In this document: positions 57,507 through 64,000 of the stretch, piece by piece | Layout of the letters: each line of letters opens with the position of its first letter | Numbering within the stretch: the stretch's first letter is position 1 | Assembly (NCBI GenBank): GCA_023159155.1 | Contig: JAJNNX010000074.1 | Coordinates: 62,001 to 126,000, forward strand | Direction: 5' to 3' | Origin: Ustulina deusta | Lineage: Eukaryota > Ascomycota > Sordariomycetes > Xylariales > Xylariaceae | Length of the DNA stretch: 64,000 bases | Made by a program: the position numbers and the translations under genes | The notes under the pieces: model-generated | Databases searched by the model: none | What the model was told of the DNA's origin: nothing | Seen by the model: only the letters and a program-made list of their open reading frames with translations

Positions 57507-60500
57507 ATGGGTGCTAATTCGTCATCGGGACAAGAAGTGCCTTCGAACCTCGGCTCGGATGGTAGCACTGGCAATACGAATGATGCGAAGAATCCCACAC
57601 CTTCGAGGGCATCGAAGGTACGTCGTTACTTGAATAAAGAAATTCCTCCCAAGTCTCTAACTCCTTTAAAGATCTTCCGCAGCATCTTTCGCTATTTCCA
57701 TTTGCTCAACTATGCCGAACCCACCCCTCTTGATTATGTGCTGCTCATAATTGGCACCATCGCATCAATTGGTGCTGGCATACCGTTCCCTATCCTCGGA
57801 ATCCTGTTCGGACAGCTCATCGACGATCTCAATGGGGCTACGTGCGCGACCGAGGGCGACACAGTGTCACGATCACCCGAGGAATATCAGGCCGCCATCA
57901 ACCAGAAAGTTATCCTCGTCGTCGTGGCTGCGGTGGCCCAATTCGCACTCATCTACATATACGGCGTGTGTTGGAATCTGTTTGGCGAGAGGCTTGCACA
58001 TCGGCTTCGGGAGAAGTATTTCCGGTCATTACTACGGCAGGAAGTTGCTTTCTTCGACAAGTTGCCAGCCGGGGAGGTCTCATCGCGACTAAGCGCCGAC
58101 ATCAATACTATTAAGGATGGGACGTCAGAGAAGGTTGGCGTATACCTTGGAGTCCTGTCGCTTTTCATCACCTCTTACATCATCGCTTTCATTAAGGGAC
58201 CGAAGCTTGCAGGCATTCTCGTGTCTCTTGTCCCCGCCTTCCTTATAATGACATTTGGTGGCGGCTATTACATTGGAAAATACGCTACCCGTGCGTCAGA
58301 GCATGTTGCCTCCGCCTCTTCAATTGCGCTCGAAAGTTTATCCAACGTTATGGTCGTCCATGCGTTCAGGGCTAACGATAGACTCGAGACCAAGTTTGCC
58401 GCTCAGCTCAACTCAGCTAAGAAAGAGGGTATCAAGAAGGCCATTGCAGTTGCGACCCAGTCTGGTCTTCTATATTTCATTGCTTTCGCTGCTTCCGGTC
58501 TTGCATACTGGCAGGGAAGTATCATTATTGCAGACGTTGTGGCAGGTCGCATTGAAGGGGTTTCCGTTGGGTCGATTTACACCATCATATTCATCCTTAT
58601 TGACGGTAATATTTTCTAAATAATGAACACGAACCCATGCTAATTAGCGCGTAGCGTCCATCGTAATCAGTCAAGTTTCACCTTACCTGCAAATATTCAG
58701 CTCTGCAGCGGCAACTCTTGATAAACTTCAGGCAGATATAGACCGCCAGTCCAAGATTGACGGTACAATCGACGATACAAACGAGGGGCCAGCACAGCCA
58801 CCTGAAGTATTTGAGGGCGATGTTCGGCTCGAGGGCGTGACATTCACATATCCTTCTAGACCCGATGTCCGCGTCATCCAAGATGTCAGTCTGCAATTCC
58901 CAGCAGGACGAACCACAGCAATTGTGGGGTTGTCTGGTAGTGGAAAGTCTACTGTCACCGGCCTTCTCACTCGATTGTACGATGCCGACTCTGGCAATTT
59001 GTTGTTGGATGGGCGGAACATCCGGGATATCAACGTGCGTCAGCTGAGGAGTTTCATTGGACTCGTCCAACAAGACCCTATGTTGTTGAACCGTTCAGTC
59101 CTTGAGAACATCGCTCTTGGCTTAGTCAACTCGTCTCGCCCAGAACATACAATTTTCCAATCTATTGTGCTTGGCAACCAATTATCACAGATCGCCGAAG
59201 CTGTGCGCGGCGGTCGGGATATTCTTACGGCGGCAGAGGCTTACGGTAGGGAGATGGTTGAGATCGCTCGGATGGTCTTGCATGCTGCAGACCTGGCCGA
59301 TGCCAGTGTTTTCCTAGGCAGTCTTGAATTCGGACTTGGCACCATCGTCGGACCTAATGGTGATCTACTTAGCGGTGGCCAAAAGCAAAGGGTAGCTCTT
59401 GCTAGGGCTTTAGTAAAGGATCCGAGGATCTTGGTGCTGGATGAGGCGACCTCCTCACTCGATTCAGCCAGCGAGCAACGAATCCAGGCCGCAATCGAGA
59501 AGGCGTCAGTAGGGAGAACCGTAATTTCAATCGCACATCGGTTGGCGACTGTGAAGAACGCCGATAAGATTGTCGTCATGCGTAACGGCAGGGTTATCGA
59601 ACAAGGCAACCACAGCGATCTAATGGCGAAGGACACGGACTATGCTGCGTTGGTGAGGCTGCAGAATATGGGATCCGAAGCTTCTAGTATCAGCACTGCA
59701 TGGGCAAGCAAGTTATCACTTGAGCTGCCCAGCAAGATAAGCTCCCAAACTGATGAAGATAGGGAAGATATAGCCGATATGGTCGGTCCCAAGCAAGAGA
59801 CGGCAGCCAAGGATCTAGCAGAGAAGGAGCCTGAGCAACCGGCCTGGTCGGCCATGAAAAGGCTCGGGTCGCTCGCAAGACCTCATCTATTCTGGTTATT
59901 TGTTGCCTTCTTCGGATCACTCATTGTTGGTGGCACATATCTCGGTTCAGCGTTAATCTTCGGTAACACCATTGCAGCCCTAAGCCCTTGCAATACCGAG
60001 CAAGCGATTAAAGCCGCAGGCAGCTTGTTTGGCTTGCTCTACTTTGTTCTCGCCATCATCGAGTTCTTTGCCAACGGAACTAGCTGGTCGACATTCGGTC
60101 TAGTGGCCGAAAAGGTCTTATACGCCATCAGAGTGCTTTCTTTCCGCTCGCTGTTTGAACAAGACCTTCAATGGCACCAATCAGAGAGCCGAACGCCGTC
60201 GTCGTTACTCTCATTTATTACAAGTGATACGGCAGCCATTGGAAGTTTGACGGGGTCCATCATTGGAACCTTGTTTTCAGTTGTTGTTAACTTCATTGGT
60301 GCAATAATTTTAGCCCATATCGTCGCGTGGAAGATTGCAGTCGTGTGTCTCGCCGTCGTCCCTCTCATGCTTGGCTCTGGTTTTATGAAATTGTGGATTC
60401 TCGCGCGATTTGAGGAAAAACATGGCAAAGCGTTTGAGAAATCAGTTGGTATATCTGTCGAAGCTGTAAATTCTATCAAGACCGTCGCAGCCCTTTCCTT

Positions 60501-61647
60501 GGAGCAAGAGATCCTAGGAACGTACCAGCGTTCGCTTGAAGTGCCTCGCAAGGAAGTAACACGCTCTATTATCTGGTCCAACTGCTTTCTCGCCTTGTCC
60601 ATGAGCATCTCAAATCTCCTTTATGCACTTGTTTATTGGTGGGGATCAAAGCAGATCGTTTCAGGAATGTATACGCAGGCGCAATTCTTCATCGTCTTAA
60701 TTTCCCTTCTCGTCAGCGCGCAGCTCTGGGGCCAACTCTTTACTCTCGCTCCAGAAATCACCCGGGCAGCCCGAGCTGCAGGGCGTATCTGTGATCTCAT
60801 CGATCTCGGATCATCAAAAACAGCAGACAAATCATCACGAGAAAAGGACCCGGAGGCCACGATCGAGTCAAGGACACTAACACCAACAACACCGGGGCAA
60901 GGGCTCGCTGTTAAATTCAAACAAGTCAAGTTCTCTTACCCGGCTCGGCCCAACCGCCAAATTCTGAAGGGACTTGATCTCGAGATTCCGCCCGGCCAAT
61001 TCTGTGCCCTGGTTGGGCCCAGTGGTGCTGGCAAATCAACCATCATATCGCTGTTGGAGCGTATGTACAGTATCGAGTCTGGTGCCATTGAGGTTGGAGG
61101 ATTCGACATCAGCTCCAAGAAAGAGCCCGTGTTCCGAGATGATATCGGACTTGTACCGCAAGACAGTGTGCTCTTCGACGGAAGCATTCGCTTCAACGTA
61201 GCCCTCGGGGCTCGGCCAGGAGTCGAGCCATCGGATGCCGAGATCGAGGAGGCTTGCAAGCTAGCCAACATACACGACACAATCATGGCGTTGCCCGACG
61301 GATACGACACGCAGTGTGGAAACAACGGCGGACATCTCTCGGGCGGTCAACGACAGCGGCTCTCGATTGCTCGAGCTCTCGTGCGGAAACCGCGACTGCT
61401 GCTCCTGGACGAGTCGACGAGCGCGCTGGACGCCGAGTCCGAGAGGCTGCTACAAGACGGGCTGGAGAAGGCGACGCGAGGCATCACAGTGGTGGCCATT
61501 GCGCACCGTCTACACACGATCCGACGCGCCGACGCGATCCTCGTGATCGAAGATGGCCGGTGTGTGGAGAAGGGCTCGCACGAAGAGCTTATAGCGCGCA
61601 GCGAAAGCTACCGGGTGAACGTCTTGCATCAAACCCTAGAGGGTTAG
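57507..61647 (+). CDS. Full-size ABC transporter, ABCB/MDR type, SitT-like
   Basis: The exons are 57507-58605 and 58655-61647 (1363 aa), joined by a 49-nt intron (GTAATA, GCTAATTAG branch, CGTAG). The junction restores LIDASIVISQVSPYLQIFSS, standard for TMD1. The layout is TMD1 (about 70-370), NBD1 with Walker A GLSGSGKST (458-466), signature LSGGQKQR (605-612) and LVLDEATS; TMD2; then NBD2 with Walker A GPSGAGKST (1154-1162), signature LSGGQRQR (1261-1268) and LLLLDEST. Both nucleotide sites keep their key residues and H-loops (AHRL). NBD1 has an extra ~35 residues between the Q-loop and the signature. Such P-glycoprotein-like exporters include SitT, linked to the TAFC cluster of A. fumigatus. 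Divergence from the MFS gene and shared iron-GATA sites support export of a siderophore or its intermediates. Confidence 0.9.
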
Positions 61648-61704
61648 AGATTAAAAGGATTAGAAATTAGTGCATCTACAAGAGCGGATCTCAATTTTAG
61701 TGGC

Positions 61705-61731
61705 GGGGGAGGGGGAGGGGGGAGTGGGGGG
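61705..61731 (+). repeat. G-quadruplex candidate
   Basis: Four runs of five or six G separated by loops of 1, 1 and 3 bases, about 60 bp after the ABC transporter stop. The geometry fits a very stable intramolecular G4 on the plus strand. Confidence 0.75.
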
Positions 61732-62360
61732 ACGAGAGATGAGATTTGAGGGTGAGATTTGAGGGATGAGGGATGAGGGATGAGGAGGGGATGTGGAGGG
61801 GAGGGGGAGAAGGGTGGAGAGAAAATGATACAAGACTACCTAGACAGGTTAGTGTCTCTGGTGTCTGGGCTTGGCGGGGCGAGAAGACGCTTTTTGGGGG
61901 TTTCCAGGGGGTTTCCAGGCCGGACAGCCGGCTGACTGATAGATTAGACAAAAGACACTACTACTACTATATTGTAATCAGCCATCTACCTATCGTTTTC
62001 TGCGTCTTATGTCATATGGTAACGCCGGTTGGTTTCCCCGGATTTACAATGAGGCTATCGTGGAATGGCAGGCTGCGGGGATGTTGGAGGCGGTTGGGGA
62101 AACACATTCCTTCCGTTGCTCCTAGTCAAACGCCGCCCCATACCAACTTTAGGGGCCAATCACGATGGCTCGTCAATCCATTGCACCGAGATCGCTGGAC
62201 GATCCTGCTGAGGATCATCCTGGCAGAAAATGCTGGGCAGAAAGACTGAAGAATCCGGGAGGGGGTGAGGGGGACTGCGTGTGGTGCTGCGCTAATCGAG
62301 GGGCTCTAAGGACCGCTCATGGGGTTCGTGGTTCATGGGTTTTGGGCTTGATCCCCCAAT

Positions 62361-62454
62361 CTGGGGCAGCTAGGGCGATGCTAGGGCGATGCTAGGGCGC
62401 TCCTAGGGCAGTTCTAGGGCACAGCTGGGGGACCGCTGGAGGGGCCGCTGGGGG
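62361..62454 (+). repeat. 11-bp-period repeat, CTAGGGC / CTGGGGG words
   Basis: CTAGGGC occurs at 62370, 62381, 62392, 62403 and 62414, exactly 11 bp apart. The phase continues as CTGGGGG at 62425 and CTGGAGG at 62436, then CTGGGGG at 62448. The CTGGGG and CTGGAG forms match SYGGRG, the CreA carbon-repressor consensus. Confidence 0.8.
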
Positions 62455-63170
62455 GTTCGTTTCTGCTGCTACTGTCTCTAGCCTGGCTCTCCTTTTATTG
62501 TTTTCGGCCGACGTCTGCTAGACGCAACGTCGTATTCTCCCGCAATCTGCGTTACAGTAACAAATGCCATGGACCAGCCTCAATTCCAAAGGATCCGGTG
62601 GTTCTAGATCTGGAATACTGCGCTTCCGTTCTGCCGAGCGTGACACGACACGATAGGTGCATGTGTCGTGCATCCCGGCGCACTGGCTTGTGCACTACGC
62701 CCATACACTATCCCAGATGTCGTGTCCTCTGCAGAACGGCGTTGCCGGGGGTAAGCAAGACATATATGCCCCCGAGTCGGCCCACCACTACGCTGACGGT
62801 GCTTACACGCTTATCTGGCTCTCGTGTCGCGGTATCTAATCAAGGCAGCGCGGGCGTCGAGGCCGCGGCAATAACCGGGAGATGCCTACAGCACGGCCGT
62901 TTCCGTGTGCGGTTGCGTTGCTGTCGTGCGCAGTCAGTAGACGACAGGCTGCTGATTCCGCGGGGTTTTGTACGTGGTACAGTAATGGTCAGTAAGATGC
63001 AGGCCTTGGTCGTCGATGGTCGGCGCGCTGGGCAACACCAATGCACCCCATAGCACCGGCGTCATACCTTTATCGGGTGCGTCAGCTTCGCCCCTGAATC
63101 CTGGTGCCCCGCCTCGATACTGGCGACGTTCAAATACCAGCCGAAAGGATGGGTGGTTGTTGGTCGGGGC

Positions 63171-63228
63171 CTAGTAGGTGTCCAGTCAGTCCCCAGTCGC
63201 TATCTAGTCGTCTAGTCGGTATCTAGCC
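63171..63228 (+). repeat. Second 11-bp-period repeat, CYAGTC words
   Basis: CTAGTA (63171), CCAGTC (63182 and 63193) and CTAGTC (63204) are spaced by 11 bp. CTAGTC (63212) and CTAGCC (63223) follow after steps of 8 and 11. It lies about 340-390 bp upstream of the ADH ATG. Confidence 0.65.
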
Positions 63229-63440
63229 TAGGAACCGCCATCACCGGACTACACGCCGACAATCCACTACGCCGTAGCGGGGCGAGCAAGCCACGCGGTG
63301 CGAAAAAAATCTTGGTGATCGTCACCCCGTATTGGTAGTCTAGCCACCTGCTTCGATAGTGGCGTGAGGGGTAGTGGCTCTGTAGTGTCGTTGTTCTTCA
63401 GGCTGATCAGCTCCGTGGATTCGTGATGCTTCTCTCGAAG

Positions 63441-63448
63441 TATATATA
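63441..63448 (+). promoter_or_regulatory. TATA box of the alcohol dehydrogenase gene
   Basis: TATATATA 115 bp upstream of the ATG at 63563, followed by a CT-rich tract at 63520-63541. This arrangement is typical of highly expressed fungal metabolic genes. Confidence 0.6.
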
Positions 63449-63562
63449 GCCTTGATGTTCACTCGGTAGCATTGAAGAATCTCATCATCAGCATCAACAC
63501 AACAGCATCAACAAACAATACTCTCTCTACTCTCTCTCTCAACCAACTTTTCAACAAACATC

Positions 63563-63954
63563 ATGTCTGGAGTTCCTACTGAGCAATGGGCGCAGGTTTT
63601 GGAGAAGACCGGTGGCCGTACGCACTCCCATCATCTCCTACCCCCGAATAAGAATGTATGCGCTAACATCCCCGTCAGAGGTCATATACAAGAAGATCCC
63701 CGTCCCCAAGCCCGGCCCCGATGAGGTCCTTGTCAACATCAAGTATTCCGGTGTCTGCCACACCGACTTGCACGCCATCAAGGGCGACTGGCCTTTGGCC
63801 ACCAAGCTTCCTCTCGTAGGCGGCCACGAGGGTGCCGGTATCGTCGTCGCCCGCGGCGAGCTCGTCACTGATGTTCAGATTGGCGATTACGCCGGTATCA
63901 AATGGCTCAATGGATCGTGCCTGAGCTGCGCTTTCTGCCGGACATCCGCCGAGG
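63563..63954 (+). CDS. Zinc-dependent alcohol dehydrogenase, 5' part only
   Basis: Exon 1 is 63563-63617 and exon 2 is 63679-63954, with a 61-nt intron (GTACGC, GCTAACAT branch, GTCAG). A further intron (GTACGT) starts at 63955 and runs to the window edge, so the gene continues to the right. The protein begins [18 protein letters not shown]. It has the catalytic-zinc Cys and adjacent Thr-Asp in [10 protein letters not shown], the second zinc ligand in GGHEGAG, and the start of the structural-zinc cysteines ([14 protein letters not shown]). This is the fungal ADH1 tetrameric, cytosolic type that interconverts ethanol and acetaldehyde. The strong TATA box suggests high expression, and the upstream SYGGRG-like repeats suggest possible carbon repression. 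Confidence 0.9.
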
Positions 63955-64000
63955 TACGTCGCAGACCGACTTTGCATACGGAGATGGTGATGACAGAGTA

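Larger units (their letters stand above)
61648..63562. other. Spacer and upstream region of the alcohol dehydrogenase
   Basis: No gene. It begins with a G-rich purine tract (61704-61830) containing a G-quadruplex candidate and repeated GAGATTTGAGGG and GATGAGGG words. Further on are two 11-bp-period repeats (62361-62454 and 63171-63228), then a TATA box and a CT-rich initiator region before the ADH start. Confidence 0.6.

Noticed and set aside
58606..58699. Longer intron in the ABC transporter, ending at a later CAG
   Set aside because: It would remove the SIVISQVSPYLQIFSS segment conserved in ABCB transporters. The 49-nt intron retains it and keeps the frame.
62361..62454. The regular repeat considered as a CRISPR array
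   Set aside because: The period is only 11 bp with no spacers, and the sequence is eukaryotic.

Overview
This window is nuclear DNA from a filamentous ascomycete (Pezizomycotina, probably a sordariomycete; the class is inferred). The genes carry short introns of 49 to 180 nt with GT...AG ends and CTAAC/CTAAT-like branch points. Spacers are long and AT-rich. Several fungal-specific families are present, including a CYP65-like P450, a NACHT-TPR relic, a MirB-type siderophore transporter and SidF/SidI-like enzymes. I rebuilt exons by hand. For the large multi-exon genes the joined exons give lengths divisible by three and restore family motifs across the junctions.

Left part (1-32 kb): the 3' end of an NDUFAF6-like complex I assembly factor; a decayed NACHT-TPR (NLR-like) locus; a repeat-rich single-pass membrane protein; a secreted cysteine-rich protein; an arrestin with two PY motifs; a mitochondrial bacterial-type [4Fe-4S] L-serine dehydratase; a CYP65-like P450; a GTPBP1/2-type GTPase; a mitochondrial amphipathic-helix protein; and a bacterial-type citrate synthase ending in a peroxisomal AKL tail. 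All of these except the first lie on the minus strand.

Middle (32-42 kb): two long gene-poor spacers on either side of a small RNase H, with hairpins, tandem repeats and possible gene relics.

Right part (41.8-61.6 kb): an iron/siderophore locus. It holds an AIF/AMID-like FAD oxidoreductase, a SidF-type hydroxyornithine acyltransferase, a SidI-type acyl-CoA ligase, a MirB-type siderophore importer and a full-size SitT-like ABC transporter. Two unrelated-looking hypothetical genes sit between SidF and SidI. No NRPS (SidD) or enoyl-CoA hydratase (SidH) is present. The most striking signal is eight copies of the iron-GATA (SreA-type) motif ATCWGATAA, all upstream of these five genes; I saw none elsewhere in the window. 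Six of the eight share the longer form CGGATCWGATAA. This ties the five genes into one iron-repressed regulon and brings the oxidoreductase into it. The window ends in the 5' part of an alcohol dehydrogenase whose upstream region carries two helically phased 11-bp repeats.

How the genes work together (inference from families): SidI would activate mevalonate to a CoA ester. SidF would transfer the dehydrated anhydromevalonyl group to N5-hydroxyornithine. An NRPS encoded elsewhere would assemble the siderophore. The ABC transporter would handle export or intermediates, the MFS protein would import the ferric siderophore, and the FAD oxidoreductase is a candidate for a redox step in iron handling.
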